This document shows positions 25,764 to 35,632 of a stretch of DNA of 64,000 nt, piece after piece. The DNA lies in assembly GCA_963708865.1 (NCBI GenBank), contig CAVPUC010000005.1, forward strand, positions 372,001-436,000, read 5' to 3'. This DNA is from DAIDKA01 sp963708865 (GTDB lineage Bacteria; Pseudomonadota; Gammaproteobacteria; Steroidobacterales; Steroidobacteraceae). Below the pieces are notes generated by a model, which was not told the DNA's origin, searched no databases, and saw only the letters and a program-made list of their open reading frames with translations. Within the stretch, counting starts at the first letter, position 1. The number at the start of each line of letters is the position of its first letter. Position numbers and translations under genes: made by a program.

Positions 25764-27361
25764 ATGCCCAGCGTGAACCATCGCCGCAGTCGGATCGTGC
25801 CCAGGTCTTTTGTAGGCGCTGCCGCAGCAGCGGCAGTGGGCCTCGTCGCCCAATCCGCGGGCGCTCAGGCCTTTTCAGCCGCTGCCGGATCGCTCACGCA
25901 CTACACCAAGGCAACGCTCGCGCCGCGTATGGGCTGCGCGGCGCTGAGCCAGTACACCGCCCCCGCGCTGCTGCGCATCAACGCCGTGGCCATCGAGGCG
26001 GCAAAGGGCATTGCGGCTCACTGCCAAGTCACGGGTGTGCTGGCGCCAGAGGTCGCCTTCGAGGTGAGTCTGCCGGCGCACTGGAACGGACGTTTCTACA
26101 TGATCGGCAATGGCGGTCATGCCGGTGAGTCGCTGGAGGATCCGACGCGGGTGTCGCAGCGCAATGCCGCGCTTGAGGCGGGATTCGCTTTTGCCCAGAC
26201 CAATACCGGTCATGATGCCCGCCAGGAGCCCGGCGCCTCATTCGTGATGAGCAATCCGGCCAAGGCCATCGATTACGCCTACCGCGCCGTCAACCTGACC
26301 GCGGTGACGGCGAAGGGCATCACGCAGGCGTATTACGGCCGGGACATCAGCCGCTCCTACTGGAATTCCTGTTCGAACGGCGGCCGCCAGGGACTGGTGG
26401 AGGCTGAGCGCTATCCGCAGGACTTCGATGGCATCCTGGCCAACTCGCCCTGGGTCGATCAGACCGGTTTCACGCTGGGCGCGGTGTGGAACCAGCAGGC
26501 ACTCGATGCGGCGCCATTGACCGCGGCAAAACTGGCGATGGTCAGCAAGGCGGTCATGGCCAAGTGCGATGCGCTGGATGGCCTGAAGGATGGACAGATC
26601 GACGACCCGCGCCTGTGCACCGTGGATATGAAGACTGACGTCCCTGCCTGTGCGGCGGGCATCGACAACGATGCCTGTCTCACGGCCGGGCAGGCCGCCA
26701 CCTTGACGAAGATCTACGGCGGCCCGGTCAGCCACGGCAAGCCGCTCTTCCCGGGCTTCATGCTGGGAAGCGAGAGTGGCTGGATGAACCTCGTGGTGCC
26801 GGCGCAGCCTGATCGCAAGGCCGCGGATTTCAATCTGGCCGAAGGGACGCTGCGTTATCTGGTGCACACCCCGCCGCAGCCCAACTACGACTATCGCAAC
26901 TTCGATTTCGAGCGCGATACCCACCTGCTCGATGCCTGGGGCCAGCTGGTCAACGCCACCAATCCCGACCTGTCGCGCTTCAACAAGCGCGGCGGCAAGC
27001 TGATCATCACCTACGGGTGGGCCGATCCAATTCTGCAGCCTATGGTCGGCGTCAACTATTACGAGCAGGCGCTCGCCAAGAACGGCCCGGACACCCCGCA
27101 GTTCTTGCGCCTGTTCATGGTGCCGGGCATGAGCCACTGCGGGGGTGGCATCGCCACGGATCGTTTCGATGCCGTGACGGCATCTGGTGGACTGGGTTGA
27201 GAAGGGCAAGGCGCCGGATGTCATCCGCGCGGCGCGCGTGGTCGATAACCACGAAGTGCGCTCGCGCCCGTTGTGCGCATATCCGCAAGGTGGCGCGGTA
27301 CAGCGGCCATGGCAGTACCGATGAGGCCGCGAATTTCAGCTGCGTCACTCCGAAAAGCTAA
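25764..27361 (+). CDS. Tannase / feruloyl esterase family protein (frame broken twice near the C-terminus)
   Basis: ~532 codons, the family norm. Signal peptide (cleaved near SAGAQA). Nucleophile region YWNSCSNGGRQGLVEAE carries the C-S-x-G-G motif whose Cys pairs with another beside the catalytic His. Asp in YGWADPILQP and His in MSHCGGG complete the triad. The family cleaves ester bonds in galloyl or feruloyl compounds in the periplasm. The last ~55 residues are in other frames: an extra G near 27184 (ACGGCATC for ACGCATC, restoring HLVDWVEKGKAPD) and an extra base near 27287 (restoring QVARYSGHGSTDEAANF). Downstream ligAB would cleave the freed aromatic acid. Confidence 0.87.
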
Positions 27362-27365
27362 AGCA

Positions 27366-28269
27366 TCAAGCCGCCACGATCGGCAGCGCCGCACGCAACG
27401 CCTGCTTCAGCCATTCCAGCAAGGTGACGATGCGCGCGAGCTTGGCGCGATGCTGGGTGACGTGCGCGCGGAACCACGATTTCGGCAGCGAAAACCCCTG
27501 GAGCAGTTCGACCAGCTGGCCGGATCGCAGCGCCTCGGCCGACACATAGCGGGGCAGCATCGCGATGCCATTGCCGGCCAACGCCGCGGCACGCAGCGTC
27601 ACGTTGTCCGTGGCGATGAGTCGCGGCCGCACGTCCACGCTGAGCTGTCCCTGGTCGCTGTCGAAGCGCCACGCCGTCCCCAACGGTTTGAAGAACAGAC
27701 CGTCATGATCTTCCAGGTCATGCGGACGCCGCGGCGTGCCGCGACGCGCCAGATAATCCGGGGAGGCGCATAACACCTGTTCAAACGGATACAGCGGCAC
27801 ATCGATCACGCCTTCGTAGCTGCTGGCGGCGTGGCCGCTGATCGCGAGGTCGAAGCCTTCCTCGGCCGGATTGACGGATCGATCCACCAGCGCCAGCTCC
27901 ATGGTGATGTGTTCGTGCTCGCGCAGGAACCCATTCAGGGCATCGGACGAGCACCAGCATATTGAGCGTGGTCGGGACCATCATGAGGATGCGGCCTTCG
28001 AGCCGATCCCCGGCCCGCTTCAGGCCCGCAAGGGTGTCATCGAGCTCGGCAATGAGGCTTCGGGCGCGGACCTGGAACTGCTCGCCGGATTCTGTCAAAT
28101 CGACCTTGCGGGTCGAGCGCTCGAACAGCTTGGTGCCGATCGCGTGCTCGAGCTGGCTGACCCGTTTGGCGGCCACGGACGGCACGACGTGGAGCTGCCG
28201 GGCCGCCTCGGAGAAGCCGCCATAGCGCGCGACCGCCAGAAAGGCCCGCAAATTGGCGACCGTGTCCAT
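27366..28269 (-). CDS. LysR-type regulator, divergent from ligAB (one frameshift)
   Basis: N-terminal wHTH typical of LysR (VANLRAFLAVARYGGFSEAARQL, then VSQLEHAIGTKLFERSTR). The effector domain continues in another frame (FDLAISGHAASSYEGVIDVPL, then RLIATDNVTLRAAALAGNGIAMLP). A one-base insertion near 27937 separates them; corrected, the junction reads NMLVLSDALNGFLREHEHI. About 301 codons in all, normal length. By position it should control ligAB and perhaps the tannase, with an aromatic acid as effector. Confidence 0.85.
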
Positions 28270-28371
28270 GATTTATCGTAAATCGCGAAAACTGAGGTCG
28301 TAATATGGGCTTAGTTATTGCGGTTTGCAAAGAATATGATGAGCCCACTTAAAGGCCTTTGCGAGCACCCC
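28270..28371. promoter_or_regulatory. Divergent promoter region between the LysR gene and ligAB
   Basis: An AT-rich island in a GC-rich window. It holds ATTTA-TCG-TAAAT (28271-28283) touching the LysR start and the palindrome TTTGCAAA (28324-28331) nearer ligA. These are candidate LysR sites, though no clean T-N11-A box stands out. Confidence 0.45.
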
Positions 28372-28760
28372 ATGAACCCTCCCAGCCTTCGACGATATCC
28401 CGGGGACTTACGTTTTCACCGGTGAGCGCGCCATCGAGGGCCGTCATCTGAACCGGTTCTGCATGTCACTCATGAGCGCGGCGAATCGCACGCGCTTCAA
28501 GGCCGATGAGCGCGCCTATCTGGATGAATGGCCGATGACGCGAATCGCAGAAGCAGGCCGTCATGAACCGCGACTTCAAGGCGCTGCTGGAGCAGGGCGG
28601 CAACATCTTCTTCGTGCTCAAGATCGCCGCGGTGGATGGCCGCCCGACCCAGTCGGTGGCGGCCTCGTTTGCCGGTCAATCGACCGAAGAGTACGCTGCG
28701 ATGATGCGCAGCGGCGGTCGCAATCCGGCGGGTCTCAGGTCGATTTCGGGACGTTTCTGA
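28372..28760 (+). CDS. ligA: Protocatechuate 4,5-dioxygenase alpha subunit (LigA), frame broken twice
   Basis: ~129 codons, the usual LigA size. Recognisable pieces: IPGTYVFTGERAIEGRHLNRF, ADERAYLDEWPM and QAVMNRDFKALLEQGGNIFF. Small alpha subunit that caps the active site of the extradiol ring-cleavage enzyme. Extra bases near 28388 (CTTCGAC for CTTGAC) and 28543 (ACGCGAATCG for ACGGAATCG) shift the frame; corrected, it reads straight through. The stop overlaps the ligB ATG (TGATG). The substrate could be protocatechuate or gallate; the adjacent tannase favours gallate-type chemistry. Confidence 0.85.
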
Positions 28761-29604
28761 TGGCCCGGATCACCGCAGGCATTGGCTCAAGCCATGTGCC
28801 TGCGATCGGCGCCGCGCTCGACGGCGGCCGCACCGCCCATCCTGACTGGGCGCCGATTTTCGCCGGTTACGAATGGTCGCGACAGTGGGTCGCGCGAGCA
28901 GCAGCCCGACGTCGTCATTCTGGTCTACAACGACCACGCCTCCGCGTTCTCACTCGATATCGTTCCCACCTTTGCGCTCGGCTGCGCGGACTCGTTCGCA
29001 CCCGCTGATGAAGGGTGGGGGCCGCGCCGCGTCCCGGTCGTGCCACGGGCATTCCAAACTCGCCTGGCATATCGCAACCAGCGTGGTGCTCGATGAGTTC
29101 GATCTGACCATCATGAATGAGATGAGCGTCGATCACGGGCTCACCGTGCCGTTGTCCTTGATGCTGGGTCAGCCCACCGAGTGGCCGGTGAAGGTGATTC
29201 CGCTGGCGGTGAACGTCATCCAGTATCCGACGCCCACGGCCAATCGATGTTTCCGGCTGGGTGAAGCCATCGCCCGCGCCGTGAAGTCCTTCCCCGAGGA
29301 TCTCAATGTGCAGATCTGGGGCACCGGTGGCATGAGCCATCAGCTCTCCGGAGAGCGCGCCGGCCTCATCAACCGCGAATGGGACACCCGTTTCTGGACC
29401 AGCTCACCTCGGATCCGGATGCGCTGCGCACCATGTCGCACGAGGAGTACATCCGTGAAGCCGGTTCCGAAGGGCATGGAACTGATCATGTGGCTGACGA
29501 TGCGCGGCGCGCTCGGCAAGAACATTCGCGAACTGCACCGCTTCTATCACGTGCCCGCATCGAACACCGCGGTGGGCAACATCGTGTTCACGCCCGAGAA
29601 CTGA
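28760..29604 (+). CDS. ligB: Protocatechuate 4,5-dioxygenase beta subunit (LigB), frame broken four times
   Basis: ~281 codons, normal. Begins ARITAGIGSSHVPAIG with the iron-ligand His in SSHVP. Further conserved parts: VILVYNDHASAFSLD (second His), NEMSVDHGLTVPL, and VQIWGTGGMSHQLSGERAG with the catalytic His. Catalyses Fe(II)-dependent extradiol (4,5) cleavage. Extra bases near 28886 and 29040, a missing C near 29394 (TTTCTGG for TTTCCTGG) and an extra G near 29478 disturb the frame. Sequence conservation between breaks is high. The downstream meta-cleavage genes (ligC, ligI, ligJ) are not in the window. Confidence 0.87.
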
Positions 29605-29669
29605 AGGGCCTGTTCACCTGACCCAGCGTCCGTTAGCGCACAGACCGTCGCGCCGGCGGCCGATATCGT

Positions 29670-30617
29670 GTGGCACTGTTGAACGCCACACCCTTGTACC
29701 CGCTGCGGTTTGACCCGATTCCCCTGTCCCGGCTCTGGGGCGCAGAAATATGGCTGCTGAGCGACCGCGACGCGCAGGCGAGCCGGGTGTCGGACGGACC
29801 CCTCAAAGGCACGAGCCTCGGACAGCTGTGGCGGCAGGCACCCCAACAGGTACTGGGCGAACCGCATCCCCGGTATCGGCGCTTCCCGCTGCTGTTGAAG
29901 TTTCTGCAGGTGCGCCAGGAACTGTCGGTACAGGTCCACCCATCGGATGCGTACGCCGGGCGCCTGCCGGGCGGTGACACCGGCAAGACCGAGGCGTGGG
30001 TGGTCCTGGAGCACGGGCCTCGTGCACGAGTCTTTGCAGGCTTGAAGCCCGGTGCCTCGGTGGCGGCGCTGCGGCAGGCGATCGCGCAAGGCACCATTGC
30101 CGATCGACTGGCCGGTTTCGCGCCGAACAGCGGCGATGTGGTGTACCTCCCGGCGGGCACCGTCCATTCCTTAAGGGATGTCGTGGTGTTCGAAGTGCAG
30201 CAGAACAGCGATGTGACGTTTCGTCTGTATGACTGGGACCACGTGGACCCGGTAACCGGGCTGCGGCGGCCGCTGCAGGTGGAGGAGGCGCTCGCCTGCA
30301 TCGATTATTCCCAAGGCGCCATCGCGCCGCTCACCCCGTGTACCCAGCAGACACAGCCCGTGCTGCGCGAGCAGCTGATTCAAAGCGAGTACTTCGGCGT
30401 GACGCGCATAAGCGGACGACACTCGTTCGTGGTGGGCGCTGTGCAAAGCGCCCGGGTGCTGGTCTGTTTGTCCGGGGCGGGCCACCTGGAACACGCCGGT
30501 GCCGCCTTCGAATTTGGCCAGGGCGACACGCTGCTGCTGCCCGCCGCGGTAGGCGCCTGTTCGTGCCTGCCGCATGGCACGGTGACCTTGCTGGAAATAG
30601 CGCTCCCGGCGGGCTGA
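29670..30617 (+). CDS. manA: Class I mannose-6-phosphate isomerase
   Basis: 315 aa, the short type-I form. The zinc site is visible: Q and H in VQVHPSDAYAG, Glu in KTEAWVV and His in LPAGTVHSL. Interconverts fructose-6-P and mannose-6-P to feed GDP-mannose or mannosyl glycans. A GTG start at 29670 is used; no better ATG lies upstream. A HAD phosphatase follows 7 bp later, so a mannose/phosphomannose pathway or glycan precursor is likely, perhaps for the neighbouring glycosyltransferase. Confidence 0.9.
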   Translation: MALLNATPLYPLRFDPIPLSRLWGAEIWLLSDRDAQASRVSDGPLKGTSLGQLWRQAPQQVLGEPHPRYRRFPLLLKFLQVRQELSVQVHPSDAYAGRLPGGDTGKTEAWVVLEHGPRARVFAGLKPGASVAALRQAIAQGTIADRLAGFAPNSGDVVYLPAGTVHSLRDVVVFEVQQNSDVTFRLYDWDHVDPVTGLRRPLQVEEALACIDYSQGAIAPLTPCTQQTQPVLREQLIQSEYFGVTRISGRHSFVVGAVQSARVLVCLSGAGHLEHAGAAFEFGQGDTLLLPAAVGACSCLPHGTVTLLEIALPAG

Positions 30618-30624
30618 TCCAGTG

Positions 30625-31374
30625 ATGAAGCGGCTCATCGTGTTTGACCTGGACGGCACGCTTGCCGACAGCAAGTCCGCCATCGATGCGGAGATGGCCG
30701 TGCTGCTCAATTCCCTGCTCGCCATCTTGAAAGTGGCGGTGATCTCAGGCGGCACGTGGGCGCAGCTGGCCAACCAGGTGCTGAGCGCTCTTCGCCAGGA
30801 CGAGCTCTTGAATAACCTGTCGATATTGCCCACCTGCGGCGCAAAGTTTTATCAGCATGACCGCAGCTGGCGCGAGCTTTATTCGCAGGATTTCACGGCG
30901 GTCGAAAAACGCAAAATCATCGACTCCCTGCGGCTTGCCATGGCCTCATCGGGCTGTCAGCCTGCGCAGCAGTGGGGCGAGGTCATCGAGGATCGCGGCA
31001 GTCAGATCACGTTTTCCGCCCTGGGGCAGCACGCGCCTTTGCAGCAGAAGCTGCAGTGGGACCCGGATTTCTCCCGCCGACAAGCGCTGAAGGCTGCCCT
31101 GGATGAGCTGATCCCGGAATTCTCGGTACGGCTGGGCGGTGCGACCTCGGTGGATGTCACGCAGCACGGCGTGGACAAGGCTTACGGCATTCGCAAGCTG
31201 CGCGACATCCTGCACGTCCCCATCGAGGAGATGATTTTTGTCGGGGACGCCTTGTTTCCCGGCGGCAATGATTACCCGGCGATGGCGGCCGGCGCACTGT
31301 GCATCCAGGTCAAAGACCCGCACGAGACCAAACGGGTGATCGAGGCCATCGTCGCCTGCCTTGGAGAGGGCTGA
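30625..31374 (+). CDS. HAD-IIB family hydrolase (phosphomannomutase-like)
   Basis: 249 aa. HAD motif I FDLDGTLADS at the N-terminus, motif II in VISGG, motif III Lys and IV MIFVGDALFPGGNDYP. The cap type and LPTCGAKFY resemble the eukaryotic-type phosphomannomutase/sucrose-phosphatase group. Function could be sugar-phosphate phosphatase or a mutase. Following manA this is consistent with mannose-1-phosphate supply. GTG 30622 is an alternative start. Confidence 0.82.
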   Translation: MKRLIVFDLDGTLADSKSAIDAEMAVLLNSLLAILKVAVISGGTWAQLANQVLSALRQDELLNNLSILPTCGAKFYQHDRSWRELYSQDFTAVEKRKIIDSLRLAMASSGCQPAQQWGEVIEDRGSQITFSALGQHAPLQQKLQWDPDFSRRQALKAALDELIPEFSVRLGGATSVDVTQHGVDKAYGIRKLRDILHVPIEEMIFVGDALFPGGNDYPAMAAGALCIQVKDPHETKRVIEAIVACLGEG

Positions 31375-31394
31375 AGGGCGGTTTTTCAGGCAAG

Positions 31395-32369
31395 ATGGCG
31401 CATGCCATGGAAAAAGCCGCCTCAGCAACGCTCGACGCCTGGGCTGTCGCCCATGCGGCTGCCCGAGCCATCGGCACTTTCGATGCTGAACAACCCGGGC
31501 GATTCGCCTTCGCGGCGGACGGTAGCCTGCACCGGGTCGCCGCGCACGATTCAGGGGCGGTGCTGGCGTGGCATCCGGCCAGCGGCTGGGAGTCGGTGCT
31601 CGCCGCCGAAGACCCGCAAGCGCGATCTGCTGGAGCTGTATCTGCCGGTCAGCAGCGGTACCGCCGCCCGGCCCATTACCATCGGACATCTGGGACAAAG
31701 TCTCGACGGGTTCATCGCCACGCATTCGGGCGATGCGATTTCGGTCACCGGACCGGAGAACATCCTGCACCTGCATCGGCTTCGCGCCCTGTGCGATGCC
31801 GTGGTCGTGGGCGCAGGAACCGTGGTCGCCGACAATCCCCGCCTGACCACCCGTCTGGTCGTCGGCAGCAATCCGGCGCGGGTGATTCTCGATCCGGCGT
31901 GTCGGCTGCCCGCGGCCCACCTGGTCTTCAGCGACCGCGCAGGCCGTGACGCTGCGAGTGTGCACAGCGGGCAGCGCGGCTGGCGCGCAGGCGCGCGCTC
32001 GCGGCGAACGGACGCTGGAGGTGGCCACCGCGGATGGCGCGTTGGACCTTGCCGATCTGGTGCGGCAACTTCGTGCCTTGGGCTACGCCCGGATTTTCGT
32101 GGAGGGCGGTGGCGTGACCGTGTCCTCCTTTCTGACCGCGCGGACTGCTGGATCGACTGCATATCGCCATTGCGCCACTGCTCATCGGCGAAGGCCGTCC
32201 CGCGATACGCCTGCCGCCCCAGGCGCGCCTGCAGGATTGTCTGCGGCTGCAACATCGCGTCTATCGCGCCGGCTCCGACATTCTGTTCGATTGTGACCTG
32301 CGCGCCGCGGCGGCGCCGACGGATGGTCAGGGCGAGCTTTCATCCATGGCGGTGCGCCGGGTTCTGTAG
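31395..32369 (+). CDS. RibD C-terminal-domain reductase (pyrimidine/pterin reductase-like), frame broken three times
   Basis: ~325 codons. An N-terminal ~95-aa region of no recognised family is followed by a DHFR-like RibD_C reductase domain: GHLGQSLDGFIATHSGD, DAVVVGAGTVVADNPRLTTR, then FVEGGGVTVSSFL. No deaminase domain. Such enzymes reduce aminopyrimidine or pterin ribose groups with NADPH. Extra bases near 31615, 31938 and 32147 break the frame; corrected, it ends at TAG 32367-32369 and overlaps the convergent glycosyltransferase by 30 bp. Next to PTPS it suggests a pterin or deazapurine-type small molecule, not plain riboflavin synthesis. Confidence 0.75.
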
Positions 32370-33427
32370 TGCAACGCCTGCCAATGCCTGCGCCATGCGG
32401 GCGCAGGCCTGCGGCCAATCCGGCAAGGTGCTGCGCGACGTTGGCGGCACCCGCGGCCAGGGACTCAAGCCGCGCAGGTTCATTCAGCATGCAGGCCAGC
32501 GCGCTTTGCAGCTCACCCGCATCCCCCGGCGCCACGAGCAATCCGGCTTGAGAGCCGACCATTTCCGCAATGGCACCCGTGCGGGTGCTGATGACCGGCA
32601 AACCATGTGACAGTGCCTCGGCGACGGCCATGCCGTAGCCCTCCAGATGCGTCGGCAAGTACAAACAGGTCAGCCTCGGCGTAGAGGCGCGCGAGCGTCG
32701 CGTCGTCGACTTCACCGACGAGTGCGACACGCCGCTCCAGACCCAGCCGGCGCAGCTGCGCGCGCAGCCGTTCAACGGTCGCGGGACTGCGGTTGAGGCT
32801 GCCCACGCAGGTCAGGTGCCAGCGCGCAGCCGGCGAGCGGCGCGAGGGCCTCGAAGAGCAGGTCATGGCCCTTTCTGGGAATGAGCGTGGCGACGCACAG
32901 CATGGACAACGTATTGCCGCGTGCATGGCGCGCCAGAGGCGCAGCGTCGGTTCCCGGTTCCACGACCGAGATGTGGTCGGGATCAACTCCATAGGCACTG
33001 CACAGATCGCTTGGTGGCGCGGCTCGTGACCAGCACGTGGCGCATGGCCTGCAGCGCCAGACGCTCCGATTCCGCCAGCTCGCAGCGACAAGCTCAGGCG
33101 CAAGTCCGCTCTCGGCGGCGAGCGGATGGTGCACGAGCGCGACGAGCTTGCAGTCGCGTCGCATGCGCGTGCAGCACCTGGGGCATGGCACCGGCCGCCA
33201 ACCCATCCACCAGGACCAGCGCATCCTGCGCCAACGCTGCGAACACCTCGCTCGCTTCATCGAGCGCCGCGCGCGAAGGCTGCGGAAAGCTTGCGTCCAA
33301 CCGCGTGCACCGTCACCTGCCAGCCGTGGTCGGGCAGTCCGGCGATCATGCGGCGGTCGTAGGCATAGCCACCGGTCGGCGCCTGGAGGTCTCCTGGAAT
33401 GACGAATTCCAGTGAGCGCGCGCTCAT
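32340..33427 (-). CDS. GT4-family glycosyltransferase, frame broken repeatedly
   Basis: About 362 codons, normal for GT4. The N-terminal GT-B domain opens EFVIPGDLQAPTGGYAYDRRM. The C-terminal donor-binding domain has CVATLIPRKGHDLLFEAL, RVALVGEVDDATLARLYAEADLF and the family-defining EGYGMAVAEALSHGLPVIST followed by GAIAEMV. At least seven indels scatter the pieces over three frames, yet gene length and motif order are intact. The start ATG at 33427 overlaps the PTPS stop (ATGA). Acceptor unknown; a pterin or lipid acceptor is the interesting possibility from context. Confidence 0.78.
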
Positions 33428-33831
33428 CGGGCGGCGATTCCGCCTTCGAATGCCGCCCAGGCCACGTGCGATTCATGCAAGGTCACGCGCAGCGCCGTGA
33501 TGGCGGAGGCGGAAGGTCCGAGTGCGCCGCCGCGGATCGCCGCGGCGAGCCGCTCGAAGATGGTCCTGGCGAGAAACTCCGTGGTCGTGTTGCGTCCGGA
33601 AAACTCCGCTTCCGCATCCAGATTGCGATAGTTCATGCCGGCCAGCACCTCATGCAGTGCCGTCGCCGCAAGGCCGATATCCACGACGATGCCATGTTCA
33701 TCCAGCTCGGGGCGGCGGAATTCGACGTCCACCACGTAGGTGGCGCCGTGCAGCCGCTGCGCCGGGCCGAACACCGCGCCGGAAAAACTGTGGGCGATCA
33801 TCATGTGATCGCGAACACAGACCGTATACAT
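33424..33831 (-). CDS. 6-pyruvoyl-tetrahydropterin synthase / QueD family protein
   Basis: 135 aa. Zn-binding histidines seen in HMMIAHSFSG and RLHGATYVVD; catalytic residues lie in RNTTTEFLARTIFERL and VTLHESHVAWAAF. The family acts on dihydroneopterin triphosphate to make tetrahydropterins or, as QueD, the queuosine precursor. No queC/queE neighbour is present, so a dedicated pterin pathway is as likely as queuosine. Coupled by 4-bp overlap to the glycosyltransferase; the dehydrogenase gene precedes it by 28 bp. Confidence 0.88.
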   Translation of the reverse strand: MYTVCVRDHMMIAHSFSGAVFGPAQRLHGATYVVDVEFRRPELDEHGIVVDIGLAATALHEVLAGMNYRNLDAEAEFSGRNTTTEFLARTIFERLAAAIRGGALGPSASAITALRVTLHESHVAWAAFEGGIAAR

Positions 33832-33859
33832 GCCCTCTCCTTGGTTGCGGGTCAGCCGT

Positions 33860-34841
33860 TCACGCGTAGCTCACCCGGTGCATGATGACATCACCGGGGG
33901 CGTGCGCCAGCCGCTCCAGGGTCTGCGGCAGCTCCTCGAATCGGCCTTCGCTGTTAATGAGTACGTCGAGCGCCGGCGCGCTCAGCAGCGACAGGGCGAG
34001 TTCCATGCGGCGTCGCAGGGTCCAGCGCGCGCGGCGCAGGCCGCTGATCGCGCCCACCTGGGAGGACTTCAGTGTCAGGCGCCGCGCGTGAAAGGCCTCC
34101 CCCAGCGCCAGGGTGACGGCGCGGTCGCCGTACCAGCTCAGCTCGACCACAGTGGCCTCGAACGCGGCGATGCGCAGTGCCAGCGACAGCCCCTCGGCCG
34201 AGCCGCTGGCGTGCAACACGACATCCGCCTCGGGCTGTGGCGCTGGCTGGTTGAGCGAATTTCACCCCAAGCGCCTGCGGCAATCGCCCGCCGGTGGCTG
34301 ATTGTGGTCGACCAGTTCGACCTCGCAGCCGGGCATGCGGGCGGCGAGCCAGGCCGTGAGGCAGCCGACACTGCCGGCACCGATGACGGTAATCCGGTCA
34401 CCGGGCGCGGCGCCCGAATCCCACAAACCATTGAGCGCGGTCTCCAGATTCGCGGCGAGGATGGCGCGTGCCGCAGGCACTGAATCGGGCAGCACATACA
34501 GCGCATCGCCGGGCACCACGTAGTACTGCTGGTGCGGGTACAGGCAGAAGACGTTTTTTCCGGCAAGGCCGGCGGGGCCCTCCATGACCTGCCCGACGCT
34601 GGTATAGCCGTACTTCACCGGGGCCGGAAACTGCCCCGCCTGAAACGGCGCCCGCATGCGCTGCGTATTCCGCTTCGGGCACGTGGCCGCCGAACACCAG
34701 CGACTCGGTTCCCCGGCTGACACCACTGTAGAGTGTCCGTACACTGGCTTCCTGAGCGCTCGGCGCCGGGAGCGTTTCGCGGCGCAGCTCGCCGCGGCCC
34801 GGCGCCGCGATCCAGAATGCGAGCGTATCGTCCCGACTCAT
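33860..34841 (-). CDS. Medium-chain (zinc-type) dehydrogenase, frame broken about three times
   Basis: ~327 codons. Starts at the ATG with a good Shine-Dalgarno (AGGAGA). Pieces: VRTLYSGVSRGTESLVFGG, KYGYTSVGQVMEG, and the Rossmann signature DRITVIGAGSVGCLTAW followed by the acidic EVELVDHN. The catalytic-zinc Cys/His pattern is not clear, so it may be a zinc-poor MDR reductase. Insertions near 34660, 34263 and 34232 shift the frame. First gene of the minus-strand trio with PTPS and GT4; could reduce a pterin or sugar intermediate. Substrate unknown. Confidence 0.78.
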
Positions 34842-34870
34842 CGGATCTCCTGAAAAAATTGGTGTGACAA

Positions 34871-35632
34871 ATGTCGATGGCACAGACCCTGCGTGGCAGT
34901 CTGCTGCGCAGTGCGCTGGTCGGTATCTTACCGGCTGCGGTGATGATCGGGGTGGCGGGTGCGATCCTGACGTACCGGCTTGGGTTCGATGCGGCCTACC
35001 TGGAAAAAGCGCTGGTGGTGTTTGCGGCCGGTGCCGTGCTGGTGCTTCGGGGGTTGCCGAAACATCATCCGTTCGACGCCTTCGGGGCAGCCAATGAAGT
35101 GACGGCGAGCCGAGGCGCGCTGGTCGCGCTGCTGGCCGGGCTGATCGGCGAGCGCACCGGTGCCGGCGTACCCCTGCTCGCTACTGCCGTGGCCGTGACG
35201 GTCGCCGTGCTGGATGGCGTCGATGGGTGGCTCGCGCGCCGCCAGCGCATGGCGAGCGACTTTGGTGCCAGGTTTGACATGGAAACGGACGCCCTGTTCA
35301 TCCTGGTGCTGGCGGTGCTCGCCTGGCAGTTCGACAAGACCGGAGCCTGGGTCCTGTTGTCGGGCGTGCTGCGCTACGCCTTCGTCGCTGCGGGCATGGT
35401 CATGCCGTGGCTGCGCCGTCCGCTGCCGCACAGTGCGAGACGAAAAACCGTTGCGGTCGTCCAGGTGGTCGCACTCATCGTGACCATCGCGCCCTTTGTC
35501 CCGGTCGGCGTGGCAGCGGGTGTTGCCGCGGTCGGACTGTGTGCGCTTACCGGATCCTTTGCGGTGGATATCCTTTGGCTTTATCAAAGCGCGGTGCGGT
35601 CGCGTACGACCGTGTCACAGTCGCGACCGTGA
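34871..35632 (+). CDS. CDP-alcohol phosphatidyltransferase (second in window)
   Basis: 253 aa, mostly membrane. The complete family motif D-G-V-D-G-W-L-A-R ... G-A-R-F-D-M-E-T-D (spacing 8 and 3,3) is present near residues 115-140. Unlike the copy at 424-1896 it has no oxygenase domain. It probably attaches a CMP-activated polar group to, or takes it from, a lipid. Divergent from the dehydrogenase gene (29-bp gap). Translationally linked to the next gene (TGATG). ATG 34877 is an alternative start. Confidence 0.87.
   Translation: MSMAQTLRGSLLRSALVGILPAAVMIGVAGAILTYRLGFDAAYLEKALVVFAAGAVLVLRGLPKHHPFDAFGAANEVTASRGALVALLAGLIGERTGAGVPLLATAVAVTVAVLDGVDGWLARRQRMASDFGARFDMETDALFILVLAVLAWQFDKTGAWVLLSGVLRYAFVAAGMVMPWLRRPLPHSARRKTVAVVQVVALIVTIAPFVPVGVAAGVAAVGLCALTGSFAVDILWLYQSAVRSRTTVSQSRP

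Noticed and set aside
28372..29604. Programmed ribosomal frameshifting to explain the broken ligAB frames
   Set aside because: Breaks occur at unrelated sequences in many unrelated genes, without shared slippery sites or downstream structures; indel errors explain them better.
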